Origin: Hominenteromicrobium mulieris
Lineage (GTDB): Bacteria > Bacillota > Clostridia > Oscillospirales > Acutalibacteraceae
Strand: one strand, 5' to 3'
Length of the DNA stretch: 64,000 bases
Assembly (NCBI RefSeq): GCF_020687165.1
Contig: NZ_JAJEQC010000001.1
Shown: positions 1 through 9,029 of the stretch, in pieces
Layout: each line of letters opens with the position of its first letter
How positions within the stretch are numbered: the first letter of the stretch is position 1
Position numbers and translations under genes: made by a program
Notes under the pieces: model-generated
Database searches by the model: none
Seen by the model: only the letters and a program-made list of their open reading frames with translations
What the model was told of the DNA's origin: nothing

Positions 1-2
1 TG

Positions 3-46
3 AATCCCCCCTGATGTACTTATTATCCTACATCAGGGGGGATTTT
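3..46 (+). terminator. Intrinsic terminator of an upstream gene
   Basis: A perfect 16-bp inverted repeat (3-18 with 29-44) with a 10-nt loop runs into TTTTG. It ends a transcript from a gene lying before the window, so lysS probably has its own promoter between here and its start, although no convincing -35/-10 pair is visible there. Confidence 0.85.
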
Positions 47-148
47 GTCTATTGTCCTGTTTTACTGGTTCTGTTCAAAAGTGAACGGGATTTTTTACGC
101 TCTAAATTTCCCGCCCGATGAAAATAACAGCACGAAAGGGTGTAGAAA

Positions 149-1615
149 ATGAGCGAAAACACGTTATTGGAAGCAAGAAAGGCAAAGTTTCATTATGTAC
201 GGGAGCACGTGAACCCGTACCCGGAGCGCTATGCGCAAACGCATGAGCTGTGCGAGGCGGCAAAGCTGCCGGACGGGGTGCAGGACGTGTGCGTTGCAGG
301 GCGTGTGACAGCCATTCGACGCATGGGGAAGCTCTCGTTTGTGACGCTCTCCGATATGGAGGGCAAGCTGCAAATTGCCGTGATGCGCGACGAAGTGGGC
401 GAGGACACGTATGACTTTTTCAAGAGGGGCTTTGACGTAGGCGACTTTATGGGCGCGGAGGGCGAGATGTTCACGACAAAGGTGGGCGAAAAGACGCTGC
501 GCGCGAAGTGCATCACGTTTTTAGGCAAGGCGTTCCGTCCGCTGCCGGAGAAGTTCCACAGTATTCAGGACACAGAGCTTTGTTGGCGCAGGCGGTACCT
601 CGATTTGTGCATGAACGGGGAAACGCGCAGGCGGTTCCTTTTCAAGTCGCAGCTTGTGCGGGAGATTCGGCGGTATTTGGAGGACAACGGCTACATCGAA
701 ATTGAAACGCCGGTGCTCATCGATCATCCGTCCGGCGCGACGGCGCGGCCGTTTGTTGCGCACCACAATGCGCTTGACATGGACGTTTATCTGCGCATTG
801 CGCCGGAGACGTATTTGAAGCGTGCCATTGTGGGTGGGTTTACGAAGGTGTTTGAGTTTGCGCGGTGCTTTCGGAATGAAGGCATGGACACGACGCATTT
901 GCAGGATTTTACGATGCTGGAGGGCTACTGCGCGTACTATAACTACCGCGACAACATGCGCTTTTTGCAGGACATGCTGCAAACGGTCATCACGAAGATT
1001 CGGGGCAGCGCGGTCATCTCCATTAACGGCACCGAGATCGATTTCGGCGCGGAATGGGCGGTGGTGACGTTCCGCGAGCTCATTTTAAAGGACTGCGGCA
1101 TTGACATTGACGAGTTTAAGACGGCGGAGGCTTTATTGCAGGAAATTGAAAGCCGACACATTGAATTAAACTCCACCGACGACCCGAAGAAGCTTGGGCG
1201 CGGAAACCTCATCGATTTATTATACAAGAAGGTGAGCCGCCCGAAGATGATCGCGCCGACGTTTCTCATTGCGCACCCGACGGACTTGTCGCCGCTGGCG
1301 CGCGCGAATGATGATGATCCGGAGATTACGGACCGCTTTCAACTTGTCATCAACGGCGCGGAGATCATCAACGCGTACTCGGAGCTTGTGGACCCCAATG
1401 AGCAGCGCCGCAGACTGCAAATTCAGGCGCAGAGCCACGCGGACGGCGACGAGGAAGCTATGGTGATGGATGACGACTATTTGACGGCGATGGAATACGG
1501 CATGCCGCCCATTTCCGGCTGGGGCATGGGCATTGACCGCGTTTTGCAGGTTTTGCTCGGCACGAGGAATATCCGCGACACGGTGATGTTCCCACTGATG
1601 CGGCCGGAACCGTAA
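149..1615 (+). CDS. lysS: Lysyl-tRNA synthetase, class II
   Basis: Charges tRNA-Lys with lysine in the cytoplasm. The 488-residue length is typical of bacterial LysS. An N-terminal OB-fold anticodon-binding region (about 45-150) is followed by the class II catalytic core. Motif 2 (FRNEG, near residue 241) and motif 3 (GWGMGIDR, near 457) are visible, and the chain ends with the family signature NIRDTVMFPLMRP. The ATG at 149 follows an AAAGGGTG ribosome site. A tRNA-Lys(TTT) gene lies at 14.5 kb. It stands alone between a terminator at 3-46 and the metF promoter. Identity is not in doubt. Confidence 0.97.
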   Translation: MSENTLLEARKAKFHYVREHVNPYPERYAQTHELCEAAKLPDGVQDVCVAGRVTAIRRMGKLSFVTLSDMEGKLQIAVMRDEVGEDTYDFFKRGFDVGDFMGAEGEMFTTKVGEKTLRAKCITFLGKAFRPLPEKFHSIQDTELCWRRRYLDLCMNGETRRRFLFKSQLVREIRRYLEDNGYIEIETPVLIDHPSGATARPFVAHHNALDMDVYLRIAPETYLKRAIVGGFTKVFEFARCFRNEGMDTTHLQDFTMLEGYCAYYNYRDNMRFLQDMLQTVITKIRGSAVISINGTEIDFGAEWAVVTFRELILKDCGIDIDEFKTAEALLQEIESRHIELNSTDDPKKLGRGNLIDLLYKKVSRPKMIAPTFLIAHPTDLSPLARANDDDPEITDRFQLVINGAEIINAYSELVDPNEQRRRLQIQAQSHADGDEEAMVMDDDYLTAMEYGMPPISGWGMGIDRVLQVLLGTRNIRDTVMFPLMRPEP

Positions 1616-1648
1616 GCGGAAAAAACAGCGAAATTCTGCATTTTCAAA

Positions 1649-1677
1649 TTGCGTTTCCTGCATTTTTATGCTATACT
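1649..1677 (+). promoter_or_regulatory. Promoter of the metF-metH operon
   Basis: TTGCGT (1649-1654), a 17-nt spacer and TATACT (1672-1677) preceded by TG, an extended -10 sigma-A promoter. The leader of about 45 nt is too short for a SAM riboswitch or T-box, and none is seen, so any methionine control must act elsewhere. Confidence 0.75.
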
Positions 1678-1727
1678 TTAACGGTATATCAATGAAAATA
1701 TGAAACCGATACAGAAAGTGATGACTT

Positions 1728-2603
1728 ATGAGAATTTCCGATATTTTGAAGACCAACAAGGTGACGGTCTCTTGCGAGATGTTCCCGCCGAAGCCGGGCA
1801 AGCCATTGGAAAACACACAGCAGGTGGTGCATGAGATCGCGGCACATAAGCCCTCTTTTATGAGCGTGACCTACGGCGCGGGCGGCTCCAACTCCAAAAA
1901 CACACTGTCCATTGCAGAAGAGGTGCAGAAAAGCGGCGTTACGGCGCTGGCACATTTGACGTGTGTGGGACAGGACGAAGAGAACCTCAGAGCGTCCATC
2001 AATGCGTTTAAGGCGAGCGGCATTGAGAATATTCTGGCGCTGCGCGGCGATATTCCGGAGGGTGATACGGCGCCGCAGACGTTCCCGCACGCGAGCGACC
2101 TCATCAATGCCATTCGCCGCGAGGGTGCGGATTTCTGCATCGGCGGCGCATGTTACCCGGAGGGACACCCGGAATCGTACAACAGCGACGCGGATATTGA
2201 CGGCGTGCGCCGCAAGGTGGAAAGCGGCTGCGAGTTTTTAACGACGCAGATGTTCTTTGACAACAACATTCTTTATAATTATATGTTCAAGCTCCTGCGC
2301 CACGACATTCGCGTGCCGGTCATTGCGGGCATTATGCCGGTGACGAACGCGAAGCAGATTAAGCGCATCATGAGCCTTTCGAGTTCTTCTATGCCGACGC
2401 GCTTTAAGGCGATCGTCGATCGTTTTGCGAACAACCCGGAGGCGATGAAGCAGGCGGGCATTGCGTACGCGACCGAGCAGATTATCGACCTCATCGCGAA
2501 TGACGTGACGCATATTCATATCTACACGATGAACCGCCCGGACATTGCGGGCAGCATCATGACGAACCTTTCAAAGATCATTGACGGCTATGAAGCTGAA
2601 TGA
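1728..2603 (+). CDS. metF: Methylenetetrahydrofolate reductase
   Basis: Reduces 5,10-methylene-THF to 5-methyl-THF, the methyl donor for methionine synthase. It is a 291-residue TIM-barrel flavoprotein; CEMFPPKPG at the N-terminus, SVTYGAGGS and ALRGDIP are conserved MTHFR segments. It heads an operon with the MetH reactivation protein (overlapping its 3' end) and metH, so methyl-THF production and use are coupled. The RBS AGAAAGTG precedes the ATG at 1728. In Clostridia MetF often works with an iron-sulfur or ferredoxin partner; none is encoded next to it here. Confidence 0.95.
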   Translation: MRISDILKTNKVTVSCEMFPPKPGKPLENTQQVVHEIAAHKPSFMSVTYGAGGSNSKNTLSIAEEVQKSGVTALAHLTCVGQDEENLRASINAFKASGIENILALRGDIPEGDTAPQTFPHASDLINAIRREGADFCIGGACYPEGHPESYNSDADIDGVRRKVESGCEFLTTQMFFDNNILYNYMFKLLRHDIRVPVIAGIMPVTNAKQIKRIMSLSSSSMPTRFKAIVDRFANNPEAMKQAGIAYATEQIIDLIANDVTHIHIYTMNRPDIAGSIMTNLSKIIDGYEAE

Positions 2604-3228
2604 GAAAGAGGCGCTGCGCTATCTTGGCTTTCGCGGGAAGCCGGCCGATGCAGACACCGATGAGATGATTCGCGAGATCGGCGGCGAGATGCTGCGCACG
2701 CTCATGCCGAAATGCGTATATAAAAGATACGACATAAAAGTACTTGAGAACGCGGTGGAGCTGGACGGCTGGCGCATCGAGAGCATAAAGCTTTCACGCC
2801 ATTTACGCGGCTGCAAGGCAGCGTATTTGTTTGCGGCGACGCTGGGTTTGCAGGCCGATATGATGATACGGCGGTTATCCGCGCTCAATATGGCGCGCGG
2901 CACGGTGGCGCATTCCGTTGCGAATGCGCTCATTGAAGACTACTGTGACGAAATGCAGGCGCAGATCGCGGAAAAGGAAGCCGCAGCGGGCTTATTTTTG
3001 AAGCCGCGCTATTCGCCGGGGTACGGCGACTTTGCGCTCGAAAGCCAAAAAGAGATCTTTGCGCGGCTGGAATGTGCAAAGCGCATTGGGCTGACGCTGA
3101 CGGACACCATGCTGATGGTGCCGTTTAAATCCGTGACGGCGGTCATCGGCGTGACGGACGCGCCGACATGCACATACGTAAAGTGCCGCGGCTGCGCGAA
3201 CACCGACTGCGAGTTCCGCGAAATCTGA
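2590..3228 (+). CDS. Stand-alone methionine synthase reactivation-domain protein
   Basis: About 212 residues resembling the C-terminal activation domain of cobalamin-dependent MetH, which binds S-adenosylmethionine and reductively remethylates oxidised cob(II)alamin. RYSPGYGDFAL corresponds to the family's RxxxGYG/P SAM-binding loop. The C-terminus has a cysteine cluster (KCRGCANTDCEF) not found in the E. coli MetH domain, suggesting a metal or iron-sulfur site. The ATG at 2590 overlaps the end of metF by 14 nt, implying translational coupling; a TTG at 2581 is a less likely start. The adjacent metH lacks this domain, so the protein should act in trans. Confidence 0.85.
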   Translation: MKLNEKEALRYLGFRGKPADADTDEMIREIGGEMLRTLMPKCVYKRYDIKVLENAVELDGWRIESIKLSRHLRGCKAAYLFAATLGLQADMMIRRLSALNMARGTVAHSVANALIEDYCDEMQAQIAEKEAAAGLFLKPRYSPGYGDFALESQKEIFARLECAKRIGLTLTDTMLMVPFKSVTAVIGVTDAPTCTYVKCRGCANTDCEFREI

Positions 3229-3252
3229 CGCGCAGAGAAAGGGAGAAAATTT

Positions 3253-5655
3253 ATGCATCCTGTTATAGGACGATTCGGAAAATCTGTTGTCATTGTGGAC
3301 GGCGGCATGGGCACACTTTTGCAGGCAAACGGCCTTATGGGCGGCGAGCTGCCGGAGCTTTGGAACCTGACACACCCCGAGGTGCTTTTGAAAATTCAGT
3401 CCGACTACGTGAACGCGGGCTGCGATATTTTGACGGCGAACATGTTCGGCGCGAACCGTTTAAAACTGGAAAAGACGGGCCACACCGTGCAGGAGGTCGT
3501 CTCACAGGCATTGAAGCTTGCACACACGGCGAGCGGCGGCAAGGCGGCGGTGGCGCTCGACATCGGCCCCTCCGGCAAGCTTTTGAAGCCGTTCGGTGAT
3601 TTGGCGTTTGATGACGCGTACGAGCTTTTTAAAGAGGAAATTATCGCAGGCAGGGACAACGCCGACCTCGTGATCATCGAGACGATGAGCGACGCCTACG
3701 AAGCGAAGGCGGCGCTGCTGGCGGCAAAGGAAAACTGTGACCTGCCAGTCGTTGTAACGTTTACGTTTGACAGCACGGGAAAGCTCTTGACGGGCAGCAA
3801 CATCCCGGCGGCGCTGCTGCTGGCGGAGAGCCTCGGTGCGGACGCGGTGGGCATCAACTGCAGCCTCGGCCCGGAGCAGATGGAAAGCTTTGTCGATGAA
3901 ATGCTGACGCTGACGAATTTGCCCATTGTCATCAACCCAAACGCCGGTCTGCCGGTTTCCGTGAACGGCGAGACCTCGTACCCCGTGGGGCCGGAGGAAT
4001 TTTACGCGTACATGGAGCGCTTTGCGGAGAAAGGCGCGGCGATTCTCGGCGGCTGCTGCGGCACGACGCCGGAGCATATCCGACTGCTGGCAGAACGCCT
4101 GAAAAACAAGCCGGTGAAGGAGCGTCACATTGAAAAGAAGACCGTGGTGTCCTCGTACACGCATACGGTGACGTTCGGTGCGCGACCGATTTTGATTGGC
4201 GAGCGCATCAACCCGACGGGCAAGCCGCGCTTAAAGCAGGCTTTGCGCGAAGGCGATTTGGAATATCTGTGCCGTGAAGGCATTGCGCAGACGGAACACG
4301 GTGCGGACATTCTGGACGTGAACGTGGGTCTGCCGGAGCTTGACGAGCCCGCGGTGATGGAAAGGGCCATCATCAACTTGCAGAGCGTGACGAACACGCC
4401 TTTGCAGATCGATACCTCGAACGTGGAGGCCATGGAGCGCGCGCTGCGTATTTATAACGGCAAGCCGCTGGTGAACTCCGTGAACGGCAAAGAGGAATCG
4501 CTGCACACGGTACTGCCGCTTGTGAAAAAGTACGGTGCTGCGGTGGTTGCTTTGACGCTCGACGAAAAGGGCATCCCGGCTTCTGCTGCGGAGCGTGTGG
4601 CGATTGCGGAGAAGATTTTGAAAACGGCGGAAAGCTACGGCATCGACCGCAGCGACGTGATTATTGACACGCTTGCGATGACGGTGAGTACGGGCGCGGA
4701 TAACGCGATTATCACGCTCGAGGCGCTTGACACGATCCGCCACAAGCTCGGCGTGCACACGGTGCTCGGCGTTTCCAATATTTCGTTCGGTCTGCCGCGT
4801 CGCGAGCTGGTGACCTCGACGTTCTTTGCGATGGCGATGCAGCGCGGATTAAGCTCCGGCATCATCAATCCGTTGAGCGACGAGCTGATGAAGGCGTACC
4901 GCTCGTTCTGCGCGCTGATGGGCATAGACGTGGGCTGCAAGGCGTATATCGAAGCGTATGCGAACACCACGGCGGCGCCGGACGTGCGCACGGGCGCCGC
5001 GCAGCAGAGCGCAGGCGGGTCTGCCGAAAGCGTTTCGCTGCACCGCGCCATTGTGAAAGGCCTGCGCGAGCAGGCGGGACAGCTGACGGACGAGATGCTG
5101 AAAACGACGCCGCCGCTGGAAATCATCAACGGTGAGCTTATCCCGGCGCTCGACGAAGTGGGGCAGGGCTTTGAGAAAAATACGGTGTTCCTGCCGCAGC
5201 TTCTCATGAGCGCAGACGCAGCGAAGGAAGCGTTTGAGCGCATCAAGCAGAACCTTGCGAAAAAGGGCATTCAGGAGGAAAAGAAGGGTACCATCATCCT
5301 TGCGACCGTGAAGGGCGACATTCACGATATCGGCAAGAACATTGTGAAGGTGCTGCTTGAAAACTACGGCTTTGACGTACTCGACCTCGGTAAGGACGTG
5401 CCGCCGGAGATCATTGTGCAGACGGCTATCGAGAAAAATGTGCGCCTTGTGGGGCTTTCTGCCCTGATGACGACGACGGTGGAGAGCATGGCGGAGACGA
5501 TCCGCCAGCTGCGCAAAGCGCATGACTGCAAGGTCATGGTGGGCGGCGCGGTGCTGAATCCCGAGTACGCTAAGGAGATTGGCGCGGATTTCTACTCCAA
5601 AGATGCGATGGGCAGTGTGCGCTACGCGGAAAAGCTGTTTAACGGCGAAGTGTAA
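3253..5655 (+). CDS. metH: Cobalamin-dependent methionine synthase, lacking activation domain
   Basis: Transfers methyl from 5-methyl-THF to homocysteine through methylcobalamin. Domains in order: homocysteine-binding barrel (about 1-290; zinc cysteines near 203 and in GGCCGT near 266), pterin-binding barrel (about 310-570, beginning with GERINPTG), helical cap (about 600-680) and a B12-binding Rossmann domain whose DIHDIG near 689 supplies the cobalt-ligating histidine. It stops at about 800 residues, where E. coli MetH (about 1227) continues into the activation domain; the preceding gene supplies that part. RBS AAAGGGAG precedes the ATG. Last gene of the operon, followed by a terminator. 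Confidence 0.95.
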   Translation: MHPVIGRFGKSVVIVDGGMGTLLQANGLMGGELPELWNLTHPEVLLKIQSDYVNAGCDILTANMFGANRLKLEKTGHTVQEVVSQALKLAHTASGGKAAVALDIGPSGKLLKPFGDLAFDDAYELFKEEIIAGRDNADLVIIETMSDAYEAKAALLAAKENCDLPVVVTFTFDSTGKLLTGSNIPAALLLAESLGADAVGINCSLGPEQMESFVDEMLTLTNLPIVINPNAGLPVSVNGETSYPVGPEEFYAYMERFAEKGAAILGGCCGTTPEHIRLLAERLKNKPVKERHIEKKTVVSSYTHTVTFGARPILIGERINPTGKPRLKQALREGDLEYLCREGIAQTEHGADILDVNVGLPELDEPAVMERAIINLQSVTNTPLQIDTSNVEAMERALRIYNGKPLVNSVNGKEESLHTVLPLVKKYGAAVVALTLDEKGIPASAAERVAIAEKILKTAESYGIDRSDVIIDTLAMTVSTGADNAIITLEALDTIRHKLGVHTVLGVSNISFGLPRRELVTSTFFAMAMQRGLSSGIINPLSDELMKAYRSFCALMGIDVGCKAYIEAYANTTAAPDVRTGAAQQSAGGSAESVSLHRAIVKGLREQAGQLTDEMLKTTPPLEIINGELIPALDEVGQGFEKNTVFLPQLLMSADAAKEAFERIKQNLAKKGIQEEKKGTIILATVKGDIHDIGKNIVKVLLENYGFDVLDLGKDVPPEIIVQTAIEKNVRLVGLSALMTTTVESMAETIRQLRKAHDCKVMVGGAVLNPEYAKEIGADFYSKDAMGSVRYAEKLFNGEV

Positions 5656-5673
5656 AAACAATCAGAGCATAGA

Positions 5674-5709
5674 AAAAGGACGGCAGTTGCGCTTAACTGT
5701 CGTCCTTTT
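5674..5709. terminator. Bidirectional terminator between metH and the kinase gene
   Basis: A 15-bp stem (5674-5688 with 5695-5709, one G-U pair) has A-rich and T-rich ends, so it can stop the metH transcript (+) and the convergent minus-strand unit ending at 5723. Confidence 0.85.
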
Positions 5710-5722
5710 GTACTGTGCAAAA

Positions 5723-6208
5723 TTATCTGCGGTTTGTAAACCACACGTCGATCTCATCGGGTATGGGGGTCTCAAAAAGCGTGAGAATTTTTTGCAGCAG
5801 GCCGCCGTCTACGGCGTAGTCGGTCGTTTCACCGGCGGCAACGGCAGCGTTGCGCGCTTCAATGTTTTTTGCCCAGTCTGCATCGGAAATGTCGATGTAG
5901 TGCCACTCGAAGTCGATGTCGGCATTTTTGTAGTAGGCAGAAACATCTGTGCACTCTTCGCGGCTCCAGAAGCCCCAATCTAAAATGACATTGCAGCCCG
6001 CGCGGGCGATGTCCACGGCTTTTTTGTGGAGATATGCTTTGATGTCCGCGCTGATCGCATCGCGGCGGTCGCCGAGGTCATGGTGGAAGAGGTCGTTTTC
6101 AATCTCATCGCAGGAGAGCACCACAGCGTGTTCTTTTTCCTTGAGCTGCCGGGTATAAAAGCCCTTGCCGCTGCAGATTTTGCCGCAGATCAAAAATACT
6201 TTTGCCAT
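5723..6208 (-). CDS. Small P-loop kinase-like ATPase (AAA_33 type)
   Basis: 161 residues. The N-terminus MAKVFLICGKICSGKG holds a Walker A motif (GKICSGKG, residues 9-16), and NVILDWGFWSREE resembles the Walker B/substrate segment of Zeta-toxin-like and AAA_33 kinases. This family phosphorylates small molecules, but the substrate is unknown. It lies 10 nt downstream of the PurF-like gene in the same minus-strand unit, so a link to nucleotide metabolism is possible but only inferred. No antitoxin gene is adjacent, so there is no reason to call it a toxin. Confidence 0.7.
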   Translation of the reverse strand: MAKVFLICGKICSGKGFYTRQLKEKEHAVVLSCDEIENDLFHHDLGDRRDAISADIKAYLHKKAVDIARAGCNVILDWGFWSREECTDVSAYYKNADIDFEWHYIDISDADWAKNIEARNAAVAAGETTDYAVDGGLLQKILTLFETPIPDEIDVWFTNRR

Positions 6209-6218
6209 GCTTTTTACA

Positions 6219-7625
6219 TTACTCTTTGCCGTTCCAGCAGTAGGTGCAAAGGCAGTCTGCGTCGATGCCGACGGACTCCATCATATCGTCGAGGCGGTGG
6301 TAGTGAAGGGTGGTGAAGTGCAGCTTTTCGCCGATCTTCTCCACCATCTTCCGGTACTTCTCGCTGTCCGGGTCGGCGTATTCTTCAAGTGTGGCGCGGT
6401 CGGGGTCGCAGCCCTCAAGCTCTTTAATGACGCGGCGGGTGATGAGCTCCATTTCGGACGTGGAGCGGGAGAAGTTTAAGTATTTGCAGCCGAAGAGCAG
6501 CGGCGGGCAGGCGGGTCGAATGTGCACTTCTTTTGCGCCGCTTGCGTAGAGGAACTCGGTCGTTTCGCGCAGCTGTGTGCCGCGCACGATGGAGTCATCG
6601 ATGAGCAGGAGGCTCTTGCCCTCAATGAGGTCGTGCACCGGGATGAGTTTCATTTTGGCGATGAGGTCGCGCTTGCTCTGGTGCGTCGGCATGAAGGAGC
6701 GCGGCCATGTGGGCGTGTATTTGATGAACGGGCGGGAGAACGGTACGCCGGACTCGTTGGCATAGCCGATGGCGTGCGCGATGCCGGAATCCGGTACGCC
6801 GGCGACAATATCGGGGTGGACGTTATCGCGGCGGGCGAGCGCGCGGCCGCAGTTATAGCGCATGCTCTCGACGGAGATGCCCTCGTAGCTGGAGGACGGG
6901 TAGCCGTAGTAGACCCACAGGAACGTGCAGATCTTCATTTTTTTGCCGGGGGCGACGAGCGTTTGCACATGGTCGGCGTCAAACACGACAACTTCGCCCG
7001 GGCCGAGCTCGCGCAGGTCGTGGTAGCCGAGGTTTAAATACGCGAAGCTTTCAAAGCTTGCGCAGTAGCCGTCTTCCTTTTGGCCGAGCACGACGGGGGT
7101 GCGGCCGAGTTTATCGCGTGCCGCGTAAATGCCGCGCGGCGTCAGGACGAGCATACTCAAAGAACCGTCGACGACCTCCTGCGCGTAGCGAATACCGTCG
7201 ATGAAATTCTCTTTCTGGTCGATGATGGCGGCGACGAGCTCTGTGGGGTTCACTTCGCCGTTTTGCATCTCAAAGAAATGCGTGCCGCGCCCGATGATGT
7301 CCTCTACGATCTCATTGGCGTTATTGATCTTGCCGATGGTCGTAATGGCGAAGGTGCCGTGATGCGAACGCACTAAAATCGGCTGTGCTTCATAATCGGA
7401 GATGCAGCCGATGCCGAGCGTGCCGTGCATAGATTGCGATTCCGTTGTAAACTTCGTGCGGAACGGAGCGTTTTCAATGTTGTGAATGGCCTTGTCAAAG
7501 CCGGTCTCCGGGCTGTAAACCGCCATGCCCGCGCGGCGTGTGCCGAGGTGGGAGTGGTAATCAATGCCGAAAAAAAGGTCGAAAACGCAGTCAGTCTGCG
7601 ATGCTGCGCCGAAAAAACCGCCCAT
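6219..7625 (-). CDS. PurF-like amidophosphoribosyltransferase paralogue without the catalytic N-terminal Cys
   Basis: 468 residues with the PurF architecture: an N-terminal glutaminase-like (Ntn) domain (about 1-230) and a C-terminal phosphoribosyltransferase domain with a PRPP loop (LLIDDSIVRGTQ, near 340-350). Authentic PurF exposes Cys as residue 1 after processing (CGVFG). Here the aligned segment is M-GGFFG: anchoring on three later conserved glycines places Gly2 where Cys1 should be. Glutamine hydrolysis by the usual route therefore looks impossible; it may use ammonia or have another role. RBS AAAGGAAG precedes the ATG. A true purF is not in the window. Confidence 0.8.
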   Translation of the reverse strand: MGGFFGAASQTDCVFDLFFGIDYHSHLGTRRAGMAVYSPETGFDKAIHNIENAPFRTKFTTESQSMHGTLGIGCISDYEAQPILVRSHHGTFAITTIGKINNANEIVEDIIGRGTHFFEMQNGEVNPTELVAAIIDQKENFIDGIRYAQEVVDGSLSMLVLTPRGIYAARDKLGRTPVVLGQKEDGYCASFESFAYLNLGYHDLRELGPGEVVVFDADHVQTLVAPGKKMKICTFLWVYYGYPSSSYEGISVESMRYNCGRALARRDNVHPDIVAGVPDSGIAHAIGYANESGVPFSRPFIKYTPTWPRSFMPTHQSKRDLIAKMKLIPVHDLIEGKSLLLIDDSIVRGTQLRETTEFLYASGAKEVHIRPACPPLLFGCKYLNFSRSTSEMELITRRVIKELEGCDPDRATLEEYADPDSEKYRKMVEKIGEKLHFTTLHYHRLDDMMESVGIDADCLCTYCWNGKE

Positions 7626-7744
7626 AAAATAGATCTTCCTTTGCTGAAAAATTGAGGGGGCAGTACCGCGGGGAATTCATGCGGTATTGTCCAAAACTCT
7701 TTTATTATAACAAAAATCGCGTTATCCGAAAAGAGACACAAAAG

Positions 7745-7776
7745 AAAAAGACCGCCGAAATTTCGGCAGCCTTTTT
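7745..7776 (-). terminator. Terminator of the O-antigen-ligase-like gene
   Basis: On the minus strand an A-rich stem containing the self-complementary GCCGAAATTTCGGC is followed by CTTTTT, just after the stop of the gene at 7797-9029. Confidence 0.75.
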
Positions 7777-7796
7777 GTAAAGGATAACAGAATTTT

Positions 7797-9029
7797 TTAC
7801 AAGATGGGTTCTTTTGCCTGAATGGATCTTGCGTGCAGCGCAAAAATCTCGTGGCGGCGGTCTGTGCCGAAGATGTGCTGCTTGTCGTACTCGGTGCTGA
7901 AGCCGACGATGTAAATGACGAGCAGACCGGTTTGCGGCCACAGCATGGAGATATCCAAAAGCCCGTGCAGCAGAACGCAAACGATGACGGAGACCGTGAG
8001 GGCGTAGCGCTGGTGGCACTTGTGGCTGCGGTGCAGGCGGATAATCTTGCCGACATTGATGGCAAAGTAACCGAGTAAGACCGCCGTACCCACAAATCCG
8101 AAGTCCATGAGGAGCTCCAAAAGCAGGTTGTGCGAATGCTTTGCGATGCTATATGAGCCGTAAAGGTCATGGATGCGTGCGTATGTATTGTAGCCGCGGC
8201 CGAACCACGGGGCGTCCATAATACTGCCAATGGCGCCCGACCAGATGCTCATGCGTTTTGCAAAATCGTGCCGGATGAGATCGATGCGCGGGAGGAAATC
8301 GAGCGATTCACCGAACAGAACGAGTGTGAGCAAAATGCCGAGCATGGTGAAAAGGTACACGGAAAGCCACTTCTTCTTGCCACAGAACCACAGCATGACA
8401 GGGCAGACGATGAGCAGCACCATGAAAGTGGTGCGGCACTCGGTGAGCTCGAGCGCGATAAGATTCAACGGAATCAGGGCAGCGTATAAACCGCGCAGCG
8501 GCGTGTCTTCGCTTTTTACGATGTTGTAGATGCAGAAGAGCACGACGAGCGAAATGTAAAACGCATAGTAATTGGGGTTTGTAAAGATGGAGTTATACCG
8601 CGCACCGTAAACCCACTCCATGCCGAGCGCGCGCTGAACGAGCGCGATAAGGAGGCAATAGGGGCTCATGAGGCAGACGAAAGATAAAATGAGGCGGAAC
8701 GCGCGCTGGGTCATCGTATAGCTGACGAAAATGACGGCGATGAATGCGAACACCATAAAAGCGCCGAGCAGAATATCCGTTACGGTGCCGCCTGAGAAAA
8801 TCGTGACGAGCAGGGAGAGCACCCAGAAAGCCGAAAGAAAAAATAAATCCTGTTTACGGCGGAAGAAAACGAAGCTCTGCTTCGTGGCGGCAATGTAAAA
8901 CGGCAATAAAAGCAGCGCCAGCATCTCGGCATAGACGGTGAGGAAAATGGAAGCCGTTAAAACAAGCAAGACCTTTTCGTTTGGGGTAAGCTCTAAAAAT
9001 CCCTTTTTCAGTGCTCTGAATACTTGCAG
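7797..9029 (-). CDS. O-antigen ligase/polymerase-family membrane protein
   Basis: About 410 residues, nearly all hydrophobic segments (10-12 predicted membrane helices). The larger periplasm-facing loop containing RIDLIRHDFAKRMSIWSGAIG and the motif PWFGRGYNTY is typical of the Wzy_C/WaaL superfamily, which polymerises or ligates surface polysaccharide. The start is unusual: a strong AGGAGG (9044-9039) is followed nine bases later by an in-frame CTG (9029), with no ATG, GTG or TTG until a TTG at 8969 that lacks a ribosome site. The 9029 start adds LQVFRALKKGFLELTPNEKV, a plausible cytoplasmic lead-in. No other polysaccharide genes are adjacent, so its polymer is unknown. Confidence 0.75.
   Translation of the reverse strand: MQVFRALKKGFLELTPNEKVLLVLTASIFLTVYAEMLALLLLPFYIAATKQSFVFFRRKQDLFFLSAFWVLSLLVTIFSGGTVTDILLGAFMVFAFIAVIFVSYTMTQRAFRLILSFVCLMSPYCLLIALVQRALGMEWVYGARYNSIFTNPNYYAFYISLVVLFCIYNIVKSEDTPLRGLYAALIPLNLIALELTECRTTFMVLLIVCPVMLWFCGKKKWLSVYLFTMLGILLTLVLFGESLDFLPRIDLIRHDFAKRMSIWSGAIGSIMDAPWFGRGYNTYARIHDLYGSYSIAKHSHNLLLELLMDFGFVGTAVLLGYFAINVGKIIRLHRSHKCHQRYALTVSVIVCVLLHGLLDISMLWPQTGLLVIYIVGFSTEYDKQHIFGTDRRHEIFALHARSIQAKEPIL

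Noticed and set aside
1616..1727. SAM riboswitch or T-box before metF
   Set aside because: The promoter leaves only about 45 nt of leader and no conserved T-box or SAM-I sequence is present.
5723..6208. Zeta-type toxin
   Set aside because: The P-loop fold is shared with toxins, but no antitoxin gene is adjacent and the gene is in an apparent metabolic unit.
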